Shown in pieces: positions 22,918 to 33,935 of a stretch of DNA of 64,000 nt; the stretch's first letter is position 1; the number at the start of each line of letters is the position of its first letter. The notes beneath the pieces are model-generated. The model searched no databases and was not told the origin of the DNA. It worked only from the letters and a program-made list of their open reading frames with translations. The stretch lies in assembly GCA_963457665.1 (NCBI GenBank), contig OY735215.1, positions 27,223,097-27,287,096 on the forward strand, written 5' to 3'. Made by a program: the position numbers and the translations under genes. This stretch comes from Thysanoteuthis rhombus (lineage: Eukaryota > Mollusca > Cephalopoda > Oegopsida > Thysanoteuthidae).

Positions 22918-24205
22918 TCTGTATTTTATTTTATACGCGTGGATCATCTCTTTCTCTACATTAAACTGCCAGTATCGGTTGATCTAAACATGTAACGCTC
23001 TCTTTTTGTGAATATCTAAGTGTGTAGAACAGAAATCGATCATATTTTCTATATATAATCCCAGAATACATCCGAATAAAATGGTATTGACAGCAAAATA
23101 TTTTCATGTATTAAAAATGATTTTAGACCTTTGTAGAGTCTCTATACATGAAGTGGGTATCGGGTTTCTATTGTTATTAAATGAAAAAAAAATGATACCC
23201 AGTATCAATACATCTACTTATGTAATGAATAGTGTTATTTTGTCAGTTTATCTGTTCGTAACAACAGACTCTACCTCTGAAAAGGAAGAAATTTTACTGA
23301 TAAAAATATCTCCAACCCATTATTTAAAATAATAGACTCTTCCCCTTGAACGCATTCGGTAGTTTCTCTCCAAAAAAAATTATCTCATGGAAATTAGAAT
23401 ATATCCGTTAATTACTCCACGCGTTAGATAACTTCCTAGTTATTTAGTATAGCTTTGGCCGCTTATAACTCGACATTCTTTGTTTTAAACACATGGGTTG
23501 AAATGGAGCGCATGATTACTTGCAGACAGACTCTTTTGCATTGAATATTATTGCATATGAATACATACACACATTGACATATGTTATAGAAAGTGCATAT
23601 AGATATGCTGTATAATAATTCGTATGCATTTGAAACCCTCCAGATATTTTGCTTCTTATTGCTTGTTTTTCAGAGTTAAAAACTGAAACATCTCACAAGA
23701 AGATCCAAATTTTATCGCAATCAGCAAGGTATGCATTTAGTCATGTTTTGTGTTTTTTAACACTAAATTTCCGGGAGCAACTTTTTTTGATTGAATTAAA
23801 TTGGTAAATGAAAAAAAAAACAAACAAACCTAAAACAAAACAATACGATCGAGGAGATTGAAACGGCGAACTCACATTGCTTTAAGGAAGAATTGTAAAA
23901 CAAGAAAGTTAATTTGGATCCCTTCAGCTCAAAATCCTTAATGACACCTGCAATCTCAAGCTGAAACATATTTTGTACTTGTCCAGATACTTATGGGCAG
24001 CAATTTTGTTTTATATGAACGATGGGTTGTTTATATGGAGAGAACTGTCTCATAAGTGATAGAATATATTCACTGTTGGATCGTTGGCAACGTTGTGTCG
24101 ATTTGAATTGTGCTTACGTTGACTAGTAGAGTTGTGTTTCAACAGAGTTACGATGTTAAAGTTTGTGATTTAAAACAAATACACAATTATAATAATTATA
24201 AGTGT
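22915..24205. other. mostly unassigned sequence
   Basis: Apart from the repeat F copy at 23260-23390 nothing is recognised. The open frame 23081-23332 runs into that repeat and is not a gene. Confidence 0.5.
23260..23390 (+). repeat. dispersed repeat F, copy
   Basis: CGTAACAACAGACTCTACCTC, TTTTACTGATAAAAATATCTCC, AAAATAATAGACTCTTCCCC, then CTCTCCAAAAAAAAT. All landmarks are in family order. Confidence 0.65.
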
Positions 24206-24208
24206 GTT

Positions 24209-24210
<2 letters not shown>

Positions 24211-24241
<31 letters not shown>

Positions 24242-24246
24242 CACAC
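24211..24246. repeat. (TA)n array, short
   Basis: About 16 units with one GT interruption. Confidence 0.9.
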
Positions 24247-24374
24247 AAACATATATTTAGTGTCTTCGTGCGTACATATGTACCTATTGATAAATATTTT
24301 CTTTACATGTATTTATACATATTTGTCCGTGTGTGTGTTCGCACACACGCGTGTGTGCGAATGTAACTTTGTCA

Positions 24375-24377
24375 ATA

Positions 24378-24437
<60 letters not shown>
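24375..24437. repeat. (TA)n array, tail of SINE T
   Basis: About 30 units abutting the SINE T fragment. Confidence 0.95.
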
Positions 24438-24438
<1 letters not shown>

Positions 24439-24560
24439 CTTTGAAACTATTTGAAATGGTCTCCCGTTTTTACACGGTGAATGTATCATTTGGTCAACAC
24501 AGCATAAATAGAAGAAACAAACGAAATTGGTCTGCTATTCTGCAGGATTATATAGCCAGT
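24438..24560 (-). mobile_element. SINE family T, copy 2
   Basis: Contains TTTGAAATGGTCTCCCGTTTTTACACGGTGAATGTATCA and, near the right end, GGTCTGCTATTCTGCAGG. These match the copies at 20.45 and 41.5 kb with the (TA)n tail on the same side. Confidence 0.6.
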
Positions 24561-24599
24561 TATCAATAATATACATACGTATATATGGACCGGTATGCG

Positions 24600-24633
24600 C
24601 ACGCACACACACACGCACACGCACACACACACG

Positions 24634-24674
<41 letters not shown>
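24600..24674. repeat. (CA)n-(TA)n compound array
   Basis: CA with CGCA variants, then TA. Confidence 0.95.
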
Positions 24675-24675
<1 letters not shown>

Positions 24676-25019
24676 AATATACATTCTCGTAAGAATATAC
24701 ATCAATGGGTGTACCAGTAGTAAAATTATAAACAACAAGCTTTGTAATAGAATTCTTCTTATTTGTATATTGAAGTTTTGATCATATGCAGAAAAGTTCT
24801 TATTATCAAATCATTTCAGGAGTTGAAAATTCATTTTTTGATTACAGTCTTCTAGGCAATCCAAATGTCAAACTCCCGTCGAAGAGTGAAGTTGACTTTG
24901 TTTTTTTCTGTCGCAACAAGAACAAAAAGAACAATAAAGCATTCAGAAAACACCTACCTTCACCTACACGAATCGTCAGGGGTAGTAATCTTGTATGAAT
25001 CCAGCAAAAAATGTAACTA

Positions 25020-25475
25020 GTCCCTTCTAAAGCCTATAATCCACCCTTTCACCAAACATCGTTGGAATTTATTGCCAACATTTTGAGATATCGTATGGGT
25101 AGACATGGAATTTGGGTGATATTATGTGATTTTCAAAAATAACTGTGATGCTCGGGCGGTAATTGTGCAATGATCCACTACAAAATTCAATTTCTCCCGT
25201 ATCCTTTCTGTCCACCCTTTCACAAAATTTCATAAAAATTCATTGAGATCTTTTGGAGGTATCGTGTGGACAAACATGAAGTTTTGCCGATATTATGTGG
25301 TTTTGACATACAACTTCGACGTTGGGGAGATAACTGTGCATGGATCTGATCCAAAACTTCATCGATTTTTCGGATTTGTCTATTGTCGACCCCCCACAGT
25401 ATTTCATGGAAATTCATGGAGAACTTTTGGAGATATCAGACAGACGCAACTGAATGCATATACCTTTTTTTCAAA
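25020..25475 (+). repeat. ~180 bp tandem repeat, plus block
   Basis: Three imperfect units. Shared landmarks are CCACCCTTTCAC, AAATTCAT, GAGATATCGT.TGG, ACATGAA.TTTG, GATATTATGTG.TTT and ATAACTGTG near 25045-25160, 25210-25340 and 25380-25440. Repeats of this kind, with a conserved ATATC core and a receptor-like IH-Q frame, are often seen as tandem non-coding arrays in invertebrates. Confidence 0.6.
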
Positions 25476-26680
25476 TTTCAGCAGATGTAAAAAAACCCTC
25501 ACCAAATTATGTTAGGTATATGGAAGGTTTTTTTCTATCAAATAAATGCATCTTTCAATTTAACATTCCTCTGCCGTGATTTGAAATCTAGACCAACAGA
25601 TTAGTAGTCCACTCCCCTATTGATTGAGCCAAAATGATAAGTTTGCATATATATGACATTTATCTTACAGATGCATAAAGGATTATTTCATTTTGATAAA
25701 TAAATATGATCACACTGAAAGAATAAGTATTTTTTGATTTTTTAGATTTATCATATATACAATACAAAAGTCGCAGTAATCATCTCGAGTCGGAATAGAA
25801 TTTGGTTAGAGTTTGACCCTGCAGCAGCCAGGCTTGTAACAATCTTTTTTCTCTTTTATTTTCTCCATCCTCCTTATGAATTCTACATGTTAAACGTCTT
25901 CGATTCGTCAACGTAGATAATCTCATGAAATATCCCCCCATCCCTGTACGCGTATGAAAATGCGATAATCTACAGATACGTTCCTTAGAATTACTTTTGG
26001 TTTCAACAAGGTAATTTCTAGTTTAGATATCATAACAATACTTCTCAAACGAGGGATACTTGGCTCTCAAGAGCAGGAATTTTCTAAGGGGAGAAATGTT
26101 TAGCCGGGGGAGGAACGTATAAAGGGAAGTATAATAAAAACCTAAATGAGATTTTCCCCATTGGATCTGGTATCGAAAGGGGAGGTCTGTGACTCGGATC
26201 TCTAAGGACCCCTGTGATACAATTAAAAGGACCGTGTGTATTGAAACTTTCACCGAAGACCCATTTCTTTTTAGAGAAAAAAATTAGCTTGAATATCGAC
26301 CCATCATACTAATATATCGACTGGAGACCCCATAATTGCACAGAGACAAGTTGATCACATTTCAAAAAGCGACCTGTTAGGATAGAACCAGATATCAATG
26401 GCAAATACGATTTCTAATGTATAACAGAAAAATACTTATACGGGTAAGTTATACTTCTTTATTCTTCAATACCTTCATTCCAATCGATAATAACACCATC
26501 TAATTCCCCATTATTGTACATGTAAAGTCATAATATATGTAATATAAGCCATATTCGCCCAGAAACACATGTATTAAGTCCTGATCGCAGATAACTCCCT
26601 TTTCCTTATTAGCAATACATTTCTACTGTAAAATCATTCACCTCTGTCACCGAAGTTAAAAAGTGGTATATTTATTCGAT
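25476..26680. other. unassigned sequence
   Basis: No gene recognised. A SINE B-box-like piece lies at 26360-26420 on the minus strand. The open frame at 26023-26253 (minus) has no domain. Confidence 0.5.
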
Positions 26681-26689
26681 CGAGTCTTT

Positions 26690-27190
26690 TCATCTGTTCG
26701 TTCGTCTGTCCACAGAATATCGCCGAAAAAAACTGAATGAATTTAAATGTAATTTTAAAAATGCCGTCCTTGCAACGGGGTAAGAAAGATTTGGGGGGTT
26801 GATACAGGATTTTTTTTCTGATTGAGAATATTTCTTTGCTTTTTCTTCAATTACATTTATGCATAGATACATAGCTGTCCACACGATATCTCAAAAAAAG
26901 TTTTCAATAAATTTTTGATACGAAGGGGTTGACAATTGGCTACTGAAGAACTGATTACATTCTGAAGCAGATCCATGCACAATTATCTCCCTTACATTGT
27001 AGTTGTATATCCAAACCACATAATATCTTCCAAATGTCATGTTTGTCCATACGATATCTCCAAAAGTTCTGAACGAATTTCAATGATATTTTGTGGAAGA
27101 GTGGGCGATAGGCCATGGAAAAACTTTTGACCAAATTTTAGGACGGATCCATACATAATTACTCCAACAGACAATGACATTGGCAGAGGT
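26690..27190 (-). repeat. ~180 bp tandem repeat, minus block
   Basis: Reverse-strand counterpart of 25020-25475: ACGATATCTC, AAATTTTTGATA, GATCCATGCACAATTATCTCCC, CCACATAATATC, CATGTTTGTCC. At least two and probably three units. Confidence 0.6.
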
Positions 27191-27234
27191 ACGCTCTCCC
27201 TGAGTGCTTTCTAGTTTAAAGTGTTTTTTTTCCT

Positions 27235-27515
27235 ATTGTAAAACAGTTCTACGATTAAAAAATAATTATATACGTTTAATAGCTGTATTCTGTCAGTAAT
27301 GCTTGAATAGATTCCTGACCACTGAAAATCCCTTCCCCTTATTTTCAATGCTGTTCTGTAATAAGATAATTTACAATGCAGTCTTCTTGTAAAATAATTT
27401 ACAATGAATCTTACATTAAAAGTTTGTGAAAAATAATGATAATACACGTAATAGCCCTATTCAGTCAAAAACGCCAACATTAATTCCCGACCACTGATAA
27501 TCCTTTTTTTTCCAT
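27235..27515. repeat. two-copy direct repeat, ~175 bp spacing
   Basis: AAATAATTATATACGTTTAATAGC...TCCTGACCACTGAAAATCCC (about 27258-27335) recurs as AAATAATGATAATACACGTAATAGC...TCCCGACCACTGATAATCC (about 27430-27503). Confidence 0.55.
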
Positions 27516-28084
27516 TTGGGATGGATAAGATACAGACTGAGTGCCGAGACTTACTCTCCCATTGAAGAACATTGCAAAAATAATAATTACTCTTATAATT
27601 TCCCTATTATTTCAAAGTGAAATGGAAGAGTAAAGGTAAAGTCAGCATGAAGCGATAAGAAAAAGAAACTCATTTACTTACTGATTGCGGGTTCAAATGC
27701 TGTTGGCATCAAAATTCAACCATGAATATTGTTTCATCCCCAGCTACCACCATAATTTGTAATTATCAGAGAAACGATACTTCTGACGTATTTGTTTGAT
27801 ATACGCTGTCCGTGATATAACAGCTTACAGAAACAGCTGATTTCTGATAACAGATATTACACTTTGATGTCGGATATTACAATGTATCAAGAAAATAACA
27901 TTTTCAAATAAGCAAAGTTTCTTTATGTTTTTGTATTAAAGCCAATGATCAGTTCATTTCCTTGTACATCGTTTTCGCAGCATTAAGAACTTATAGCTAC
28001 TGACTAAGCTAAATCTGACACAAGGTCAAGATGATGAGGCATCTAATAGGGTCGAATGCAAAAAGAACCGCGAGACCCTTGAAG

Positions 28085-28290
28085 TAACCGTCGCTCCACG
28101 GTAGGCACTTAATGCAAAGGGCTTATAACTTCTAGTAACTAATGATTCACAGTAAAATGGTCAACACGAGCAATGATTATGGTCTGATGGACCCTACGTA
28201 AAGACCATCTTAACTACTGTTTATTGGTAAACCAATACAGCAAACAACTAGAGAATCTACCGTAGAGCAATGATATATAAGCAAAATTAT
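28085..28290 (+). repeat. direct repeat R, copy 1
   Basis: Shares ACTAATGATTCA.AGTAAA.TGGTCAA, GA.CCTACG.AAAGACCATCTTAA and TTATTGGTAAACCA with 28795-28950 in the same order. Confidence 0.6.
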
Positions 28291-28419
28291 TTACTAAGAG
28301 TGATGAGGGTGAGTATGTGCTTGTGGGCAAACGATCAAGAGGACGGAAAATGGAATCGGTGAACCGAGTTCGTCCTCTGGCCGGACCGTTGGCGTTCAAT
28401 TCATACTAATGTCTTTGCA

Positions 28420-28740
28420 AAAGGCACGACCCCCCTCTCCAGTCATGAATAAATAGCAGAATACACTGGGCTCTTCAGCAACGGTTGGCTACCATTTTAG
28501 GAGACAAAAAATTCTGATTCTAAAAAGGGAAAGTCCAAACCCCGAGCCAGCGTCGTGATAGGCGGTCAACAGATAAAGAAAGCAGGGAGCATGTTTCCGA
28601 AATATACCGTTAATTAGTGGCTGGTGAAGACTCGACAGGCTTAGTAAACCGCAAGAGGATTATAACAAGTTGTTCAATTCAATTATAGGAGAATAAAAAC
28701 AGATGGTACGAGATATCGTGACCGCTGTTCCCACCTCCTC
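28420..28740 (+). mobile_element. dispersed repeat J, copy 1
   Basis: Matches 53720-54010: AAATAGCAGA, GGTTG.C, AAAAT.CTGA, AAAGTC.AAA, ACTC.GA..CGACAGG.TTAG-like and GGAGAATAAAAA follow in the same order. It lies between the two direct repeats R. Non-coding. Confidence 0.5.
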
Positions 28741-28789
28741 AGGATATTTTCAGTATAAGTGAAAGATAAAGAAAAAAAAAAGGTTATAA

Positions 28790-28955
28790 CAATCAAAGTT
28801 ACTAATGATTCAATGTAAACTGGTCAATGCAAGCAATCAATAGAGTGTGATTGACCCTACGCGAAGACCATCTTAATTACTGATTATTGGTAAACCATCC
28901 TAGCAACCAACTCAGGCGTTTTCCGTAGGGCAATCGTTAGCAAGCTAGTCACTTA
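28790..28955 (+). repeat. direct repeat R, copy 2
   Basis: Second copy of 28085-28290, about 700 bases downstream. Confidence 0.6.
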
Positions 28956-28959
28956 GATC

Positions 28960-29065
28960 ATTTGCCAAGTGTAGCGAGTTTTGCTCCTTACTACATGCCT
29001 TACCAATATATAAATAAGCGTCAGACTAAGTTAAGTATAGTAAATATCTACCAACTATCGAGGTG
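28960..29065 (+). mobile_element. SINE-like tail fragment
   Basis: GCGTCAGACTAAGTTAAGTATAGTAAATATCTACC is the SINE tail motif seen at 17250 and 21765, here with its most complete 3' extension. Confidence 0.45.
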
Positions 29066-29387
29066 TATTTTATCTCATCGCTGGCGTTATTATTATCATT
29101 ATTAATTCGATCATTTCCTAAGAAATCTTTCTCAACATGATTGATTACCGCTTTTGATCCGGGACTCCCTTTCCCGCCATAGACCGAGTTTCGCCCCAGA
29201 ACATGGCAAGAAAGATATAAAGAAAAAAGGAAGCAAACTCTATAAGAAGAAACAAATGACAGTTTTTTTGGGTGGGGTGGGGATAGAAAACACGATTGCA
29301 AGCCATAAGCATGCGACATCAAAGATATAATGCACCCTAGACGAAACATAATGAAATCGTTTTACAAGTCTATACATCATTTTCTCG

Positions 29388-29391
<4 letters not shown>

Positions 29392-29455
<64 letters not shown>

Positions 29456-29486
29456 CGTGTATGCGTGCGTGTGTGTGTGTATATAA
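29392..29486. repeat. (TA)n-(GT)n compound array
   Basis: About 30 TA units, then GT-rich variants. Confidence 0.95.
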
Positions 29487-29591
29487 ACGTGCGCGTAATT
29501 TTCAACATGATCTCTACACTCACCATACTTTCCGAACTTGATAATCATCATTAGCATATACCTCGGCCAGGGTGTTGAGACTGGTTCCTTA

Positions 29592-29622
29592 TTTTCTTTC
29601 TTTCTTTCTTTCTTTCTTTCAT
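29592..29622. repeat. (TTTC)n microsatellite
   Basis: About seven units. Confidence 0.85.
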
Positions 29623-29749
29623 TTTTTCCCCTTCTTTTCTCGTGTCATTGCTGCTTGTTGCTCTTTCTCTCACTTTCTGGTTACTAATGAAACGCGCCTT
29701 TGTGCGCATGCGTTCATCCATCCATCCTTGTGTATTCATGTCTCTCTTT

Positions 29750-29860
29750 TTCTCTCTCTCTCTCTCCCTCTGTACAAGTATGAATGTATGTATGTGTACG
29801 TGCGTACGTGTGAGCGTGTGTGTGTGTGTTCATGTGTTTGTGTATGTGTATGTGTGAAGT
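29750..29860. repeat. CT and GT/GTAT simple repeats
   Basis: CT run at 29751-29770, then impure GTAT/GTGT units. Confidence 0.8.
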
Positions 29861-30233
29861 GTGTTGCGCTAGGGTATTACCGACATGGCCTGGCCGCTCC
29901 GACTGATGCAGTACACACTTAATGTGTCCGGCAGCATCCTTACCCGCAAGCAGTAACAGCACCAGTAGTTCTTACAGCAGAGGTTGCACTATAATATATG
30001 GTGCTAGTTGAATCAGCAGCAGCAACAGTGCATCGTAGTAGCAGTAGTGGTAGCAATTTTTGATAATTCAGGTGATAGTCGAGTTGGACCATTTTAGATA
30101 TCTCTGATATTCCTAGTAGCAACGGCACTACTTAAAAATCATTGGAACATCGGAAATGATATTTACGGTATCATTATTCATAGTAGTAATAGCTATTGCG
30201 CTCTTGGTTTGGTATCTAAAATGACTACAATTG

Positions 30234-30236
<3 letters not shown>

Positions 30237-30288
<52 letters not shown>
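30237..30288. repeat. (TAA)n microsatellite
   Basis: About seventeen perfect units. Confidence 0.95.
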
Positions 30289-30484
30289 CCCTTTAGTTGA
30301 ACAAGCAGTAGTACTTGCAAAAATAGTTCCCATGATGAGGTTGCCTGATCAATAGCTATAGAAATAATAATGAAATCTGACAACTGTAAGAACTGTCTTA
30401 ATCGAAGCAGCAGTAACACTATTACACGGGCAGTCATAGTAGTTACAGATAGAAATCGTTGATTGGCGTACATATAAGTAACGA

Positions 30485-30552
30485 TCTCTCTCTCTTTTTC
30501 TCTCTCTTTCTCTCTCTGTTTTTTTTCTTTTCTTCTCTTCTCTTCTCTTCAT
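30485..30552. repeat. CT-rich low-complexity stretch
   Basis: CT runs and TTCTC repeats. Confidence 0.8.
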
Positions 30553-30806
30553 CGCATATTCCAGTGGCGGGAAAACCCCCCAAATGGTAACTTTGATTTT
30601 GGTAGCTTTTTCCAAAGTTCTTGGGACGTAATCGAAGAGTCATGAGATATGCCGTCGCCGCTGCGATGTGTTTAGCAAAAGCATTTGATTTTTTGACTTG
30701 AATATACTTCGGCGGATCTGAATTCGGGTAGATATGGACATATTGAGAATATTATTTTCGGTGATGAATAGAATCACGCTTCTATATGGCAAATGACTAC
30801 CATTAT

Positions 30807-30848
30807 ACACACACACACGTACACACACACACACACAATATATATATG

Positions 30849-30898
<50 letters not shown>
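30807..30898. repeat. (CA)n-(TA)n compound array
   Basis: CA then TA, with two GTA interruptions. Confidence 0.95.
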
Positions 30899-30900
<2 letters not shown>

Positions 30901-30984
30901 AGAAAATTTTGAGTTAATTCATCACTGTTCATAATTTTCAGGTTTGTCATTTTATAAACACTGTCCAATTGTAAAAACAAGTTG

Positions 30985-32380
30985 AGCAGTGAGTTTAACC
31001 GAATTTCAATCATTGAAAATTCTGGTTGCCTCTAATTGATGTGATATAAGTTTCAAAGATCAATTATATGTTTCTACTGTTGTTAAAAACGCGGTCAAGT
31101 TTACACAATATGAGACAGAGACCAAAGCTGTCCGATTACAAATGTTGTAGGATTGTTGAACTCCGCAATCAGGAGATATCACAACGTGGAATAGCTGAGA
31201 AATTTATTGAGGAAAGTCGAGGAAATTCTTCTGTATGATTCAGAAGGTTATGGAACTGAGAACAGGGTGGTAGACCTCGAAAGATGTTCAATCTTGATAA
31301 GAGGACAGTTATCAGAGCATTGCAGGAAAACCCAATCTGTCCATGGCTCGTCTGAAGGCATGAAAAGGGATTCAAGTTCACAAAGAGACCACCAGACAAA
31401 CAATTAAGAAATATGTATTTAGGTACAAAAACATTACAGCGTCCAAATCTAAAATGCTCCACAAACAACACAGACTAGAATTTGCCAGACTTCATCAGTC
31501 GTGAAACGAGGAGTAGCAGAGGGTTTCTCTTCACAAACGAGAAGAATTTCAACCTGAATGAACCAGATGTCCTCTAGTATTTCTGGCATGATCCACGATT
31601 ACAAGAGGAAACCGCGTTAATGGAGTTGGCGGGCTGATGATTTTGGGTTCAGTGGGATATGGTTGGATATCACTCCAGTTTATTGACAGACGGCTCAACA
31701 CAGCAGTATACGTGGATCTATTTGGTAATGCGAATTTAGTCGCTGAAGGTGTTCTGATTGGCTGCTAACAGTTCACGTTTCAGCAGGATAATGGTGCTAT
31801 TCTCGTTGAATGAGTCACGCAACACTATCTTCAAAAGCAAAGTATTGACGTTTCGGTCTAGCCGGTCATTAGCCCGGATCTCAAGATCCATGAAAAATTA
31901 TTGAGATGGTTGGTGAAAAAGGTTTTGTAAGATAAGAGGCAACGTAATATTGCAATTTTAGATTGCCTGATAAATCCTTCCGTCGTTCGGTTCAAAGTGT
32001 GCTAGATGGGATTTTCTAAGTGATTAGCAATATAAGTGGTGTAACAAAGTATCAGTAATAACTATTTTTTCCCGAAAATCCTATGAAATTTCCCATAAAA
32101 CAGTAAAATAAGCTATTGGTTTAATGTTTTGGGGAACTTTTTAGTTGACCTATTGATATCACTAATCTGAATAGTTGATTTTAAACTTTAAAAAAATAGT
32201 TCAGGTAACTGTATGTATAGCTTATGATCAGTTGAAATTCATGTCATTAAAAGATTATGACAATTAATCAATTGACAATTTTAGTCGTAGGTCTGTGACC
32301 CACTGTAGTTTGACAAAGCCTGAACTTGAGTTTCTGTGGGCGTGGCCTGTGAGAAGCTAGAGCGTGCAAAGCTTAACGGG
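30985..32380 (+). mobile_element. Tc1-like transposon, decayed (copy A)
   Basis: Transposase remnant at about 31109-32023. It starts MRQRPKLSDYKCCRIVELRN (helix-turn-helix region) and later has QENP, a KCS-like block, WHDPRL, TFQQDNGA and SPDLKIHEKLLRWLV. The second Asp (31787-31789) and the Glu (31892-31894) are 35 codons apart, as in DD34E Tc1 transposases. The first catalytic Asp in the FTDEKNF-type motif is Asn (31536-31538), and there are several stops. Flanks share non-coding sequence with copy B at 39.4 kb. Inactive. Confidence 0.8.
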
Positions 32381-33079
32381 AAGTTACGGTGTCAGCACAG
32401 AGGTCGGGAGGATACAAACTCAAAACCACAGAGATGCAAAAACCGGACCTGACGCGTATGTCAGGAAATGCAAGTGCTCCCCCTGAATAAGATCCGATAT
32501 CCCAGAACATAACAGACACTCGAGGAAGGCCATAGGTTTCACAACCAATCTATTGTGAAAAACAAACGGCAAAGACGAGGAGATAAGTCTTAAAAAAAAA
32601 GATAGATCATTAGAATACACTTTCTGCAAACAGTATTTTGCCACGTACAACTTTATGCCGATTTTTTCCAAATAATCAATGCATAGCACCAAAAAAGAGT
32701 AAACGTAATAGAGAAAAATGGCCGGACAGAAAATTTTATTTCTGTTCATAAGGAAAGTATCGTTTCGCGAAATCCTGAGTTGTCCAAATTTCTAAGATGA
32801 AAAATTATCATTATTATTAATTGTTGACTATTTTTTTCTTTCATCCTATTTTTGTTGCTTGTTTAATGTCCTAATTTCCTACACGAAAAATTGTCATTAG
32901 TAACTATTGATTTTTTCTTTTCTGCTTATTTTTTTTATTGATTCTCATCGGAATGCCCAAGTCATGCTCCATTCAATGGATTATCTAAAATCGTTCGGTT
33001 TATTACGAAAAAATAATGAAATTTAAAAAAATATTCTCGCAACAACTTTATTACCATGTGTACCATGTTGTTCTACTAT

Positions 33080-33935
33080 CTTCTGTCATCTTTCAGGCCA
33101 ATTCCAACGTTCCAGAACTTTTTCCTCGGGAAAAAAATGCTCTGAATCCTTTTGAAGTCTCTCAGTTAATTGGATTTTTTCTTCACCAAGAGAATTCTCT
33201 AAAGGTGGGAATAAACAGTAATATCAGCTGATCATCAAAGAAATATACGGTTTAGCATAATCCTAATGGAATATTATGACCTTTCGGTTTACAAATTTCA
33301 GGACGCTTTTCTTGCCCGTCAATTGCAGCCTTCAATTGGCCAAACTGGAAGCATTACTCGTTCAGATCAATCGATTTGTCATTGGGAGAAGCTCATATTA
33401 GATGATGCCTTTCCAATCCAACCATATATGTAACATCATGCTCTTTGGATGAAAACTGCCTTGGTTACGATTAGTGATGGTTCATGTCCTTTCTTCATCG
33501 CCAGTCACAGTTTGTTTAAAAACGGAACATTTTTGTTATATTTCAGTTGTTAATCACACATGGGAATACGATCCAGTCATTTTCCTCCGCTTAACTTACG
33601 TGGAATAAGCAAGCTGAAGTAAATGATATTCATCGCGTGATTTGGCCATCTTGAATATATACTCTGTGTCTTATAACATTGATTATTCTCAAGTAATGTC
33701 TTGATTCAGTCGCTATCAACCTAAACTAGTTTACATGACTGTAGAGCAAGGTTCAGCAAGAAATTTCCGTTATAAACTTCACAAACCACTTTCAACAAAT
33801 TCGATCTTCTACAGTACCTTCTCCATTGCATTTGAACTGCATTTTAACTTTTCTTCAAGTGGAAAAGCATAACATACCGAAAATGTTGATTATTTTCTTC
33901 CATCTTTAATACGCCAATTTCGACTATTTAAAAAA
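33080..33935 (-). mobile_element. mariner fragment (copy 1)
   Basis: The minus strand contains LKAAIDGQEKRPEICKPKGH, the mariner segment between the second and third catalytic regions. It also has N-terminal noncoding/coding sequence matching the mariner at 36.6-36.85 kb (ATACGCCAA, TTGATTATT.TC, ACTTCACAAACCACTTTC). Many stops. Related to but more decayed than the 36 kb copy. Confidence 0.65.

Noticed and set aside
32420-32749. 109 aa hydrophobic minus-strand open frame
   Set aside because: It begins at the 3' end of the Tc1-like copy A, no family recognised, and the length is expected by chance in AT-rich DNA.
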